Source: Bradyrhizobium elkanii WSM2783
GTDB taxonomy: Bacteria; Pseudomonadota; Alphaproteobacteria; Rhizobiales; Xanthobacteraceae
Assembly: GCF_000472865.1 (NCBI RefSeq)
Contig: NZ_AXAP01000041.1
Location: 404 to 64,403 of the forward strand
DNA length: 64,000 nt
Direction: 5' to 3'
The translations under genes were made by a program, and so were the position numbers. Positions 53,402 to 62,242 of the stretch are shown piece by piece. Position 1 is the first letter of the stretch; the number at the start of each line of letters is the position of its first letter. The notes below the pieces were generated by a model. It did no database searches. It worked only from the letters and a program-made list of their open reading frames with translations, and had not been told where the DNA came from.

Positions 53402-54175
53402 TCACGTCGCGATTGCCGGGACCGCTCGCTCGGTTTGCTGCCGATTCACCCGCAGTTCCGCTGCTATTTCGGTGTTCAGTACCTGTTCCAGCCGGCACAG
53501 CGTCCGGGCGACCAGGGCGGCGTCAGTAATCCGATGGTCCCAGCGCAGCACCACGCTGATCGTGCCGTCCTCCTCCACCCCATAGCTGAGGATGAACGGC
53601 CCCGGTGTGACGGCGTGCAGTTCCCCAGGTCCGATGGCCGCCACCGACGTCACGGAAAAACTGCCGAAGTAATTGGCGCGCTGGCGTCCGGAATTCAGCC
53701 CGATCCACCAGAGCAGGCGGCGCAGCGGCAGCGGCAGCCCGGTCGCCCTCAGCGCCTTCCTGAACGCCGCCACGTCCTCGACCGGCGCCTCCTTGGCGTG
53801 GTGGATCAGGGCGTCGATCTCGGCGAGCGGCTTGATTTCGGGCGTGCCGATCTTTTGCGGCAGTACGCAATCCTCGCCGTCCACGACACGGGCGATTGCG
53901 ACGGTGGCGGCGCTGCGCGGCAGCTCGTAGAAGCCGGGCCAGGGCCATTTGACGTAGAGCGTCCGCAAGGCCGGCTCGTCCTTCGCAACCAGGGCAAAGG
54001 CTTTCACGAAGATCGCCGCCCAGCCCGGCGGTCGGACGGCCTCCGCGCGGGCTTCCACCAGGTCCCGGATGTTGAGGAGGCGCGTGAGCGACACGAAGGG
54101 GATGTCGAGCGATGCCCGCATCAGGTCGGCAATGAAACAGCGCGGGATAGAGATTTTTCGGGCCGTTCCGCGCAT
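53402..54175 (-). CDS. Stand-alone E2-like (2-oxoacid dehydrogenase) acyltransferase domain protein
   Basis: A 257-residue protein resembling the catalytic domain of lipoamide acyltransferases (BioID: chloramphenicol-acetyltransferase-like fold), without lipoyl or peripheral-subunit-binding domains. The HxxxD motif is near the C-terminus in LRWDHRITDAALVAR (His and Asp kept). Also YFGSFSVTSVAAIGPG and SYGVEEDGTISVVL. Several Trp/Leu-rich segments (YVKWPWPGFYE, LRRLLWWIGL) suggest membrane or lipid contact. GGCGGAG precedes the ATG at 54175. No E1 or E3 genes nearby, so it probably transfers an acyl group to another acceptor. Acceptor unknown. Confidence 0.78.
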   Translation of the reverse strand: MRGTARKISIPRCFIADLMRASLDIPFVSLTRLLNIRDLVEARAEAVRPPGWAAIFVKAFALVAKDEPALRTLYVKWPWPGFYELPRSAATVAIARVVDGEDCVLPQKIGTPEIKPLAEIDALIHHAKEAPVEDVAAFRKALRATGLPLPLRRLLWWIGLNSGRQRANYFGSFSVTSVAAIGPGELHAVTPGPFILSYGVEEDGTISVVLRWDHRITDAALVARTLCRLEQVLNTEIAAELRVNRQQTERAVPAIAT

Positions 54176-54202
54176 CACTCCGCCGGAGATTCCAGATTCA
54201 AT

Positions 54203-54238
54203 AAAAGGCTGGCGAGCCGGACTATGCGCTCGCCAGCC
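54203..54238 (-). terminator. Intrinsic terminator downstream of the aldolase gene
   Basis: GGCTGGCGA (54207-54215) and TCGCCAGCC (54230-54238) form perfect 9-bp arms. On the minus strand the stem is followed by TTTTATT. It lies about 107 bp after the aldolase stop and 28 bp before the E2-like gene start, separating the two transcription units. Confidence 0.8.
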
Positions 54239-54344
54239 CTGAACCGAGCATGAACCAACGGCCGGTTTCGGCGCCGGGTTGGGTGTGGCGTCCCGCCGCA
54301 CCGCCAGCGAGCGTGGCAGGCGGCTCGTGGCGGGAGGAGCAACC

Positions 54345-55121
54345 CTAGCGCCTGATTCCTGCGAAGCTGGCGGCAATGCCGCGCTGGAGCAGAGACCAGT
54401 CGAAGCCGAGCGCGAGGGCCACATAGCCGCGCTCGATCATCGCGTTGGCCTGCTCGGTGGACCGCGCCACCCCGCCGATCGGCACGCCGCTCTTCAGGAT
54501 GCCTTCCTCGGCGCGCTGCATCAGCGCCACCACTTCGGGATCATCCACGAGGCCACGCTTGTTGATGGAGGTGGCGAGGTCGCCGGGACCGATCACCGCG
54601 ATGTCGATGCCGGGCGTGGCCATGATCTCGTCGATCCGCTCGACCGCCTCGACATGCTCGATCGTGATCATGCAGATCATGTCGTCATCGACAGTGGCCA
54701 TGTAGTCCGCCATCGAGACGCCCCAGCGGAACGGCGCGTGGAACGGTCCCCAGAGCCGGTCGCCCTTCGGCGGATAACGCACGCTGCGCGCCGCCTTCTC
54801 GGCCTCGGCGCGGCTGCAGATCATCGGGAAATTGATGCCGAGCGCGCCAATGTCCATTGGCGCCTTGGCAAGCCAGGGTTCGTTGGCGGCAATGCGCGCC
54901 ATCGGTACGCATGCTGTGCCGGAGGTTGCCACGATCATCGCATGCGCGGTGCCAAGGTCGATCGGACCGTGCTCGAGGTCGACGATGATCCAGTCGAGCG
55001 ACTGCGCCATGATCTGCACGGTCTGGATGCTCGGGATGGTGGCGATCGCGCCGAAGGTCGGGCGCCGCTCTCGCCATTGCTGTCGCAGCCGGTTAAGGGG
55101 AGTTGGCGTAGGTGAGGACAA
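54345..55121 (-). CDS. HpcH/HpaI-family aldolase
   Basis: A 258-residue class II (metal-dependent) aldolase of the HpaI/2-keto-3-deoxy-acid type. Motifs: TFGAIATIPSIQTVQIMA, then LDWIIVDLEHGPIDLGT (acidic metal/His motif), MICMITIEHVEAVERIDEI and IDIAVIGPGDLATSI. It should cleave a hydroxy-oxo acid to pyruvate and an aldehyde. The best start is TTG at 55121, preceded by GGAG at 8 bases; an upstream ORF to 55247 has no good start and would cross the divergent promoter. Substrate unknown, and no degradation cluster surrounds it. Confidence 0.88.
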   Translation of the reverse strand: MSSPTPTPLNRLRQQWRERRPTFGAIATIPSIQTVQIMAQSLDWIIVDLEHGPIDLGTAHAMIVATSGTACVPMARIAANEPWLAKAPMDIGALGINFPMICSRAEAEKAARSVRYPPKGDRLWGPFHAPFRWGVSMADYMATVDDDMICMITIEHVEAVERIDEIMATPGIDIAVIGPGDLATSINKRGLVDDPEVVALMQRAEEGILKSGVPIGGVARSTEQANAMIERGYVALALGFDWSLLQRGIAASFAGIRR

Positions 55122-55288
55122 AGCGGGTCTCCACAGTCTGTGTTGAGGGCGCGCCGGTCGATCGCCGATATCATAAAGACAAAATCTGCACGCATCGAGT
55201 GCTCGACCCCTCATCTTGGCGCTATGTCTCGTTGGCGGACGCGGCAACGGATGCCCACCCGAAGAAGCCTAAATTCGAAGGACGCCCA

Positions 55289-56146
55289 ATGATTTTCACC
55301 AGACGCTCGCTGCTGGCCACTCTGTCGTGTCTGGCGATCTCGCCCGTGCGAGCGCAGGAGCAGCCGTCCCTGTTTGAAGCCTATGAGCGCGAGACCGGTG
55401 GGCGAATCGGCCTCTATGCCGAGGATGTCGCCACAGGTGCCAAGGTCACTTGGCGAACTGACGAGCGCTTCGTCATGTGCAGCACGTTCAAGGCCTCGCT
55501 TGCCGCGTGCGTGCTGGCCCGCATCGATCGCGGCGAAGACCAGCTTGAGAACGTGGTGCGATACCGTGCCGCCGATCTTCTCCACCATGCACCGGCGGCA
55601 AGGCAGAACCTGGCGAGCGGAGCGATGTCGGTCGCCGATATGTGCAAGGCTGCGGTCGAGCTCAGCGACAACACCTGCGCCAATCTGCTGCTGGCGCGGA
55701 TTGGCGGTCCCGCCGCGCTCACTGCTTTTTGGCGCGATACGGGCGATACCGTCTCGCGCCTCGATCACTATGAACTCGAGCTCAATCGCTCTCCGCCCGG
55801 CGATCCGCATGACACGACCACGCCTGCGGCCATGGCCGGCAATCTGCGCCATTTCGTGCTTGGCGAGGTGTTATCTCCGGCGTCGCGCGAACGCCTCACG
55901 GACTGGATGCTGAACTGCAAGACCGGAAACAACCGCCTTCGCAATGGTTTGCCGAAGGACTGGAAGATCGGCGACAAGACCGGCAACAACGGCAAGGATG
56001 CTGCTGGCGACATCGCGGTGGTTTGGCCTAGGAAAGGTGGACCGGTGCTAATCTCGGCATATACGCAGGGCGGCTCGCCGACCGCTCAGCAGCTCGAAGC
56101 CGTTTTCGCGGCGATCGGCCAAATGATCGGCCGGCGCTTCGGCTAG
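55289..56146 (+). CDS. Class A beta-lactamase
   Basis: A 285-residue serine beta-lactamase with all class A motifs: S65-T-F-K68 (Ambler 70-73) in MCSTFKAS, S126-D-N (130-132), E162-L-E-L-N (166-170, general base and Asn) and K230-T-G (234-236). A twin-arginine-like signal (TRRSLLATLSCLAISP, cleaved after RAQ) suggests Tat export. Cys lies just before the nucleophile, as in KPC and L2-type enzymes, but the position after KTG is Asn-Asn rather than Cys, so the carbapenemase-type disulfide is not expected. No ampR-like regulator is adjacent. GAAGGA precedes the ATG at 55289. Confidence 0.95.
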   Translation: MIFTRRSLLATLSCLAISPVRAQEQPSLFEAYERETGGRIGLYAEDVATGAKVTWRTDERFVMCSTFKASLAACVLARIDRGEDQLENVVRYRAADLLHHAPAARQNLASGAMSVADMCKAAVELSDNTCANLLLARIGGPAALTAFWRDTGDTVSRLDHYELELNRSPPGDPHDTTTPAAMAGNLRHFVLGEVLSPASRERLTDWMLNCKTGNNRLRNGLPKDWKIGDKTGNNGKDAAGDIAVVWPRKGGPVLISAYTQGGSPTAQQLEAVFAAIGQMIGRRFG

Positions 56147-56164
56147 CCAAACGGGTATGCTGCC

Positions 56165-56950
56165 TCAGGCCGGGACCCGGCCGCCGAAAAACGGCATCAA
56201 CGCCCGGCTCAGCGTGTGCGGGCGGTTGGACGTGAACAGCATTTCGGCGCCGGCGTCGTCCCTGCTGTCGCCGGGCGGTCCGAGCAAATCGGAAACCCGT
56301 CGCGCGATGGCGGGCGCCGGGTCGATCCAGGCGACCGGCCATGGTGCGAGCTTCACCAGACGATCCAGCAGCAAGGGATAATGCGTGCAGGCGAGCACCA
56401 CGGTGTCGGTGCGGGTAGCGCCGTCGACAAAGCAGGGCGCCAGTTCAGCGGCGATATCGGTGTCGCTGACTTCCTCACCGCTCAGCGCCGCTTCCGCCAG
56501 CGAAGCGAGCTCGCCCGAGCCGACCAGCGTCACCTCGCAGCCCTGACCGAAATCGTGGATCAGCTTTTTCGTATATTCGCGCTTGACGGTGCCCTTGGTG
56601 CCCAGGACGGACACTCGCTTGGTCTTCGAGCTGGCGCAGGCCGGCTTGATCGCTGGAACGGTTCCGACGAACGGCAGGTCGTAGGCGTCCCGCAGGTGTG
56701 ACATGACGAGCGTCGAAGCGGTATTGCAGGCGATCACGACCAGATCGGGCGTGTGCCGCCGGATCAATTCGCCGACCAGCGGCACCACACGTGCGATGAT
56801 CTCTTCCTCGCCATGGTGGCCGTAGGGGAAGAAGGCGTCGTCGGCGACATAGACGTAACGCGCGTCGGGCCGGGTGCGCACGATCTCACGCAACACCGTC
56901 AGCCCGCCAAGGCCGGAATCGAAGACCAGGATGGTTGGGGGTGTCGCCAC
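56165..56950 (-). CDS. murI: Glutamate racemase
   Basis: A 261-residue cofactor-independent racemase that makes D-glutamate for peptidoglycan. The two catalytic cysteines are in VVIACNTASTL and VVLACTHYPLLL. The N-terminal ILVFDSGLGGLTVLREI and YVADDAFFPYG are typical. GTG start at 56950. It ends 18 bp from the end of the convergent beta-lactamase gene, a coincidental pairing of two wall-related genes. Normal length. Confidence 0.95.
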   Translation of the reverse strand: MATPPTILVFDSGLGGLTVLREIVRTRPDARYVYVADDAFFPYGHHGEEEIIARVVPLVGELIRRHTPDLVVIACNTASTLVMSHLRDAYDLPFVGTVPAIKPACASSKTKRVSVLGTKGTVKREYTKKLIHDFGQGCEVTLVGSGELASLAEAALSGEEVSDTDIAAELAPCFVDGATRTDTVVLACTHYPLLLDRLVKLAPWPVAWIDPAPAIARRVSDLLGPPGDSRDDAGAEMLFTSNRPHTLSRALMPFFGGRVPA

Positions 56951-57148
56951 GGTTCAACCTTGTCCCATTTCAGCGTTACGATTCAGTTGATTTGAGGGCA
57001 CTGCCGGCCCTTGCGGATCGGTCGCGGTGCAGGGTGGAGTTTTTGGAACGATTCAAATCGCCTTGATCAGACCGGAGGGTTATCAGGACGCGCTGCAGCG
57101 CGGCAAGGGCCCGGCGGCAACGAACTCGAAGCCGATGGGGCCGGGCGT

Positions 57149-57700
57149 ATGATCCGAAACACGACATCGAGCTGGGGCAGCGTTGCGCGCGGATTCCACT
57201 GGGCGCTGGCGGCGGCGATTATCGGCATGATCGCTTTCGGCTGGTGGATGAACCATATCCCCGCTCGGCCGGACCGCTTCTTCTATCGTTCGATCCATGC
57301 CGATATCGGCTATGTCGTGCTGCTCCTGACCCTGCTCCGGCTCGTCTGGCGCGGCGTCAATCCGACGCCGGCCTTGCCGGAGGATACCTCGCGCTGGCAC
57401 CGGATCGCCGCCCGGGTCAGCCATTTGGCGCTCTATGCCGTCACCATCCTGGTGGCGGTGCTGGGCTGGGCGCACTCGGGAGCGCGGACGCCCAACTATT
57501 CGGACTGGTTCGGGCTGTTTCACGTGCCCCAGATCACCTCGCCTGATCGCGCCGCGGCGCAGGCCTACGAGGTCAGGCACATCTACTTCGCCTATGTGCT
57601 GCTAGCGCTGATCGGAATTCACATCGTGGCCGTAGCCTGGCATCACTTCATGCGCCGCGATCGCGTCGCCGCCCGCATGGTCGACGGCGCGCCGGGCTAA
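57149..57700 (+). CDS. Cytochrome b561 family protein
   Basis: A 183-residue four-helix diheme cytochrome b of the YceJ/CybB type in the inner membrane. Helices at about 15-33, 47-70, 88-108 and 145-167. Heme-ligand histidines are in ARGFHWALAAAI, RSIHADIGYVVLLL, RVSHLALYAVTIL and GIHIVAVAWHHF. It may oxidise quinol and pass electrons to superoxide or a periplasmic partner. The ATG at 57149 is chosen because the ORF upstream (from 57011) is not hydrophobic and unlike the family. It converges on purB. Confidence 0.92.
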   Translation: MIRNTTSSWGSVARGFHWALAAAIIGMIAFGWWMNHIPARPDRFFYRSIHADIGYVVLLLTLLRLVWRGVNPTPALPEDTSRWHRIAARVSHLALYAVTILVAVLGWAHSGARTPNYSDWFGLFHVPQITSPDRAAAQAYEVRHIYFAYVLLALIGIHIVAVAWHHFMRRDRVAARMVDGAPG

Positions 57701-57716
57701 GGGCTGTGGGCCAGGG

Positions 57717-59024
57717 TTAGACTTCCCCGAACACGCGCTTGAAGATCGTGTCGACGTGCTTGAGGTGATAGCCCAAGTCGAACTGCTCCTCGATCTCGGC
57801 GTCGCTTAGATACTTCCTCACGTCCGGATCTTTCTTCAGCAGCGTCAGGAAATCGCCTTCGCCGCGCCAGACCGGCATGGCGTTGCGCTGCACGAATTTG
57901 TAGGCGTCCTCGCGGCTTGCGCCCTTTTGCGTCAGCGCGATCAGAACCCGCTGCGAATGCACAAGCCCACCGAGGCGATCGAGGTTCTTCTGCATGTTTT
58001 GCGGATAGACCAGAAGCTTCTCGATCAGGCCGGCGAGGCGCACCAGCGCGAAGTCGAGCGTCACGGTGGCGTCCGGACCCATCATGCGCTCGGCGGAGGA
58101 ATGCGAGATGTCGCGCTCGTGCCAGAGCACGACGTTCTCGAGTGCGGGCACGGCATAGGCCCGCACCATCCGCGACAGGCCGGAGAGGTTCTCCGACAGC
58201 ACCGGGTTGCGCTTGTGCGGCATCGCCGACGAACCCTTTTGCCCCTCGGAGAAGAACTCTTCGGCTTCCAGCACCTCGGTGCGCTGCAGATGACGGATTT
58301 CGACTGCGAGGCGCTCGATGGAGGCGGCGATCACAGCCAGCGTCGCGAAATACATTGCGTGGCGGTCGCGCGGGATCACCTGGGTCGAGATCGGCTCCGG
58401 CTCGAGCCCCATGGCCTTGGCGACATGTTCTTCGACGCGTGGGTCGATCTGCGCAAAGGTGCCGACCGCGCCGGAGATCGCGCAGGTCGCGACTTCCTTG
58501 CGGGCGGCGACGAGCCGCGCCCGGGCCCGGGAGAATTCCGCATAGGCATAGGCGAGCTTGAGGCCGAAGGTCACCGGCTCCGCGTGAATGCCGTGAGAGC
58601 GGCCGATGGTTGGTGTCATCTTGTGCTCGAAGGCACGCTTCTTCAGCGCGGCCAGGACCTTGTCGATGTCGGCCAGCAGGAGGTCCGCGGCGCGGGTGAG
58701 CTGCACGTTGAGGCAGGTATCGAGCACGTCGGAGGAGGTCATGCCCTGGTGCACGAAGCGTGCCTCGGGGCCGACGATTTCAGCCAGATGGGTCAGGAAG
58801 GCGATGACGTCGTGCTTGGTCTCCCGCTCGATCTCGTCGATCCGTGCGACGTCGAAGGTCGCGTCCTTGCCCTTGGCCCAGATCGTCTTCGCCGCCTCCT
58901 TGGGAATGACGCCGAGTTCCGCCAGCGCATCAGCCGCATGCGCCTCGATCTCAAACCAGATCTTGAAGCGGGTCTGCGGCTCCCAGATCGCGGCCATCTC
59001 CGGGCGAGTGTAGCGGGGGATCAT
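57717..59024 (-). CDS. purB: Adenylosuccinate lyase
   Basis: A 435-residue fumarase/aspartase-superfamily lyase acting twice in purine synthesis (SAICAR to AICAR, and adenylosuccinate to AMP). Conserved parts: YTRPEMAAIWEPQTRFKIW at the N-terminus, TSSDVLDTCLNVQL, GRSHGIHAEPVTFGLK (catalytic His) and the signature EGQKGSSAMPHKRNPVLSEN with the catalytic Ser. ATG at 59024. Functionally related purC/S/Q and purL lie 15-25 kb to the left. No co-transcribed gene is apparent. Confidence 0.97.
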   Translation of the reverse strand: MIPRYTRPEMAAIWEPQTRFKIWFEIEAHAADALAELGVIPKEAAKTIWAKGKDATFDVARIDEIERETKHDVIAFLTHLAEIVGPEARFVHQGMTSSDVLDTCLNVQLTRAADLLLADIDKVLAALKKRAFEHKMTPTIGRSHGIHAEPVTFGLKLAYAYAEFSRARARLVAARKEVATCAISGAVGTFAQIDPRVEEHVAKAMGLEPEPISTQVIPRDRHAMYFATLAVIAASIERLAVEIRHLQRTEVLEAEEFFSEGQKGSSAMPHKRNPVLSENLSGLSRMVRAYAVPALENVVLWHERDISHSSAERMMGPDATVTLDFALVRLAGLIEKLLVYPQNMQKNLDRLGGLVHSQRVLIALTQKGASREDAYKFVQRNAMPVWRGEGDFLTLLKKDPDVRKYLSDAEIEEQFDLGYHLKHVDTIFKRVFGEV

Positions 59025-59190
59025 CGAAAACTCCGGGAAAGTGTAGGGCGGGATCGCTAAGCGACTCCCAGCCGGTTTGTTTTTACGCCGTGCTTTAGCA
59101 GAGCGGGCTCGGAGAGGCCACCCATACGGGCTTGCTGCAGATAGAAAATGGGGCTGCGTCCAAGGCGGTGGCGCGACTGCCGGGGCGCGG

Positions 59191-59844
59191 CTACAGGCTG
59201 GTCAACCCACACTCGACGGCGAGGCGGACGAGCTGCGCGTCGGTCCGCATGCCGGTCTTGGTCTTGATCAGGTAGTGATAGTTCTGAACCGTCTTCATGC
59301 TGAGATTGAGGTTTACTGCGATCTGCTCTGTGGTCGAGCCGGCAGCCAATTGCCGCAGGATCTCGATCTCCCGTTCCCCCAATTGGTCAAGGACCGATCC
59401 TGACGGGGTCAGGCTTTCCATCGCCAGGACATGGGCGACGTCGTCGCTCATTGCATGTTCGCCACGCGCTACCGAACGGATCGCCGCGATCAGCACGGTC
59501 GGTTCATTGCTCTTGGTGACATAGCCGCTTGCCCCGGCGCCGAAGGCGGCTTTCACCAGCGCCGCCTCGCTGTGCATGCTGAAGACGAGAACGCGCGCGC
59601 CAGCGCTGCGCTGGCGGATGTTCCTGATAGCTTCGAGCCCGCTGGCACCCGGCATCGAAATGTCCATGACCACGACATCAGGGGCGTGGCTCTTGTATGC
59701 GCGGTAAGCGTCGGCTGCGTTGTCGGCTTCGGCGACCACCCTGAAGTCGCCTTGGTGCTCCAGAACGCGTCGGTAGCCTTGCCGGACCACGGGATGGTCG
59801 TCGACAAGTAGGATCGAAATGCCACTGGTCTGCGACGCCGGCAT
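59191..59844 (-). CDS. Two-component response regulator, NarL/LuxR type
   Basis: A 217-residue regulator. The receiver domain (about 9-125) has the acidic pair D15-D16, the phospho-acceptor Asp61 in VVVMDISMPG, and Lys111 in YVTKSNEP. The LuxR-type HTH at about 150-210 includes LGEREIEILRQLAAGSTTEQ and LNLSMKTVQNYHYLIKTKTG. Its ATG shares one base with the stop of the kinase gene upstream (TGATG), so the pair is translated together. Target genes unknown; the divergent channel cassette at 61481 is a reasonable candidate. Confidence 0.93.
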   Translation of the reverse strand: MPASQTSGISILLVDDHPVVRQGYRRVLEHQGDFRVVAEADNAADAYRAYKSHAPDVVVMDISMPGASGLEAIRNIRQRSAGARVLVFSMHSEAALVKAAFGAGASGYVTKSNEPTVLIAAIRSVARGEHAMSDDVAHVLAMESLTPSGSVLDQLGEREIEILRQLAAGSTTEQIAVNLNLSMKTVQNYHYLIKTKTGMRTDAQLVRLAVECGLTSL

Positions 59845-61214
59845 CAGGCAGCAAGCGGGATGGTGGCGGCAACGCTCAGACCGCGCCTTGCGTGCGCGAT
59901 CGACAGCGAGCCGCCGAGAGCGGTTACGCGTTCGCGTATTCCGGTCAGGCCGAAGCCGGCGGACTGCGCCACCTTGGCGGCATCGCCGCCGCCGTCGTCC
60001 TCGACACGGACCAGCAGGGCATTTTCCAGCCCCGTCCGCCGCTCGATCCGGAGCACGATCTCGCGCGCCGCGCTGTGGCGCAACGAGTTGGTCAGGCATT
60101 CCTGAGCCACACGATAGGCGGTCGCAGCGACGGCGCCTCGCACGTCGGCAAAATCGCCTTTGAGATCGAGCTGGATCATCGGCTGCGTCGCGTTCTGCGA
60201 TCGCCAACTATCAACCAGGTTGATGAGGCTCGCCTCCAGCCCGAGTTCCTCGGCGGGCGGGTGGCGCAGGCGGTTCAGGGTGCCGCGCAGGCATGCCATG
60301 ATGTGCAGCGTGGCCTGCGAGATCATCCGCGCGTCCTGCGCGACGTCGCCTCGGTCCTGCTCCTGCACGCTGGCCGCTTCGATCGTGTTGGCGAAGGCCA
60401 GGATCGCTGTGAGGTTTTGCCCGAATTCATCGTGCAGTTCGCGCGCCAGCGCCCGTCGCTCGTCGCTCCGGATTTCAAGCAGCCGGCGGGTCAGCACGGC
60501 CCGTTCTTCCGTGGCCTGCGCGAGGCGATCTCCGAGCTCGCCGACGGCTTGCCCGATCATGGCAAGTTCCATCGATCGGAAGCGCGGAAGCGACGTTCGA
60601 TAACGGCCATTCGCCATGCGCTGCAGTGCGGTAACGATCAACTGCGCCGGGGCCAGCGCATGCGCAATCGCGAGCGAGGCAAGCAGGGCGATAGCCACAG
60701 CCATCAGCAGCGCGACGTGGACGTTATCGAGGATGAGCTGCCAGGCGAGCGATATCGCGGCGTCCGGATCGGCAGTGGCCGTGACCGTACCTGCAGTGGT
60801 CGAGCGCGCACTGATCGGCCGGGCGACCGCGGCGTGGTCGCCAAGAAATGTCTCTACGGCAGCTGCGAACCAATGCGGTGGAGATGCGCCGATCCCTTTG
60901 CTCTGGCCGCACAGCGGGTTCTCGAACTCGCCCTTCGGCTCAAACTGGACGCAGACTCCAGGCGAAATCAGGCTCATCGTCTGGGTGGTGCGCCATTCCG
61001 GTACCGGCAAAAGGTGTTCGCGTGTCCTGTTGCCGCGCAACAGCAACTCGCGCCAGTAGAGCGCTTCGAGCGCTTGCGAGACCCGTTCGGCGGATGCAGC
61101 CGTGGCGCGGTCGACACTGTGGTAGGCGTCGATTGTTGCCCAAACGGTTGCGCCTCCCAGACACAACATGACGATGACGAGCAGACGGGCGACGAGCTGG
61201 AGCACGAGGCGCAT
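59844..61214 (-). CDS. Membrane sensor histidine kinase (HisKA_3)
   Basis: A 456-residue kinase. TM1 at about 6-28, a periplasmic domain of about 130 residues with two Cys (88 and 102, perhaps a disulfide), TM2 at about 165-188, and a HAMP-like region (189-245). The dimerisation box has ERRALARELHDEFGQNLTAI with phospho-acceptor His261. The ATPase domain follows with QECLTNSLRHSAA (N box) and VRVEDDGGGD, FGLTGIRERV (G boxes). GGAG precedes the ATG at 61214. Partner of the response regulator at 59191. Signal unknown. Confidence 0.93.
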   Translation of the reverse strand: MRLVLQLVARLLVIVMLCLGGATVWATIDAYHSVDRATAASAERVSQALEALYWRELLLRGNRTREHLLPVPEWRTTQTMSLISPGVCVQFEPKGEFENPLCGQSKGIGASPPHWFAAAVETFLGDHAAVARPISARSTTAGTVTATADPDAAISLAWQLILDNVHVALLMAVAIALLASLAIAHALAPAQLIVTALQRMANGRYRTSLPRFRSMELAMIGQAVGELGDRLAQATEERAVLTRRLLEIRSDERRALARELHDEFGQNLTAILAFANTIEAASVQEQDRGDVAQDARMISQATLHIMACLRGTLNRLRHPPAEELGLEASLINLVDSWRSQNATQPMIQLDLKGDFADVRGAVAATAYRVAQECLTNSLRHSAAREIVLRIERRTGLENALLVRVEDDGGGDAAKVAQSAGFGLTGIRERVTALGGSLSIAHARRGLSVAATIPLAA

Positions 61215-61235
61215 GCGATCACTCCGCGGCTTTCT

Positions 61236-61310
61236 AAAGCGTTTTCCAGCGAAGTGGGCACCGGTTCGCGCCAAGAAAACGCGTCAAAACAACAATCCAG
61301 AGCGTAACAG
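61236..61310. repeat. Dispersed repeat (AAAGCGTTTTCCAGCGAAGTGG ... GAAAACGCGTC)
   Basis: AAAGCGTTTTCCAGCGAAGTG, then GGCACCGGTTCGCGCCAAGAAAACGCG. A shorter copy is at 16443-16464. It lies directly upstream of the kinase gene, so it may overlap that gene's promoter. Confidence 0.7.
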
Positions 61311-61480
61311 CATCGCGATTTCACGCCAATTGCAAGATGGCAGGTGAGGCGAAGCTCGGGAAATTTTCCCAACGAAGCGCGGGCATATGTCTTTGGACGC
61401 AACCTGTCGCCTCGGATTAACAAAAGCCGGGGAGCGTTTGCGGGCAGTCCCTCTTGGCCGCCCTCAGGGAGCAAAGCTGC

Positions 61481-62242
61481 ATGAGTGCCACCGTTGGCGG
61501 CGAGCCTGTCTTGCCCGGCAAGGACAATTCAGAGCGAAGCGTCCTGTTGTTATGGATGATCTTCACGGGGCTTTCGATCTTCGCCGCCGTGCTGCTGTGG
61601 CGATACGGGTTGCTCCATCTCATGGTGACCTCGGATCGCACCTATATTTCAAGCCTGATCGCCGTTCTCTACGTCATCACCTGCTTTCATTGCTTCTGGC
61701 GGACGCGAGCGATTGCGCGTGAAGGCGAAGCGGCCAGACGCTGCCGGGCGATCCTGTCCACTCCCGGCGCTGCGAGGAAGCTCGACGAGAATGCGCGCGC
61801 TCTGCCTGGCGGGCTCGTCAGCGATCACATCCGCAACCTGGTGAAGAAGGCCGCGGCGCAGGCGAGCGGCCGCATCGATCAGACGCTGCTGCTCAGGTCG
61901 CTGGCGGACCGGTTGCGCGGCTCCAATGCCTTCGGTGCGTTCGTTTCCGATACGCTGATGAAGCTTGGACTGCTCGGAACCATCATCGGCTTCATCATCA
62001 TGCTGGCACCGATCGCAACCCTCGACGCGGCCGACAAGGTCGCGATGCGATCGTCGATGGGCCTGATGAGCGATGGCATGGCGGTGGCCATGTACACGAC
62101 GCTGGCCGGCCTGATCGGATCGATCCTCGTCAGGATTCAATACTACATGCTCGATGCCGCCACCCAGCGGGTGTTCTCCGATGCCGTCATGTTGACCGAG
62201 ACGCACGTCACCCCGGCCTTGGAACACCATCATGATGGATGA
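61481..62242 (+). CDS. MotA/TolQ/ExbB-type proton-channel subunit
   Basis: A 253-residue inner-membrane protein. Four helices are predicted: about 20-40, 57-75, 158-180 and 198-222, with a cytoplasmic loop of about 80 residues between the second and third. The last pair matches the MotA_TolQ_ExbB domain (LMKLGLLGTIIGFIIML, and VAMYTTLAGLIGSIL with the conserved TT-x-x-GL). Such proteins form pentameric proton channels that drive a partner subunit. ATG 61481 follows GGGAG. Its end overlaps the next gene by 11 bp, so three genes form one unit. It is not near flagellar, tol or exb genes. Confidence 0.85.
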   Translation: MSATVGGEPVLPGKDNSERSVLLLWMIFTGLSIFAAVLLWRYGLLHLMVTSDRTYISSLIAVLYVITCFHCFWRTRAIAREGEAARRCRAILSTPGAARKLDENARALPGGLVSDHIRNLVKKAAAQASGRIDQTLLLRSLADRLRGSNAFGAFVSDTLMKLGLLGTIIGFIIMLAPIATLDAADKVAMRSSMGLMSDGMAVAMYTTLAGLIGSILVRIQYYMLDAATQRVFSDAVMLTETHVTPALEHHHDG

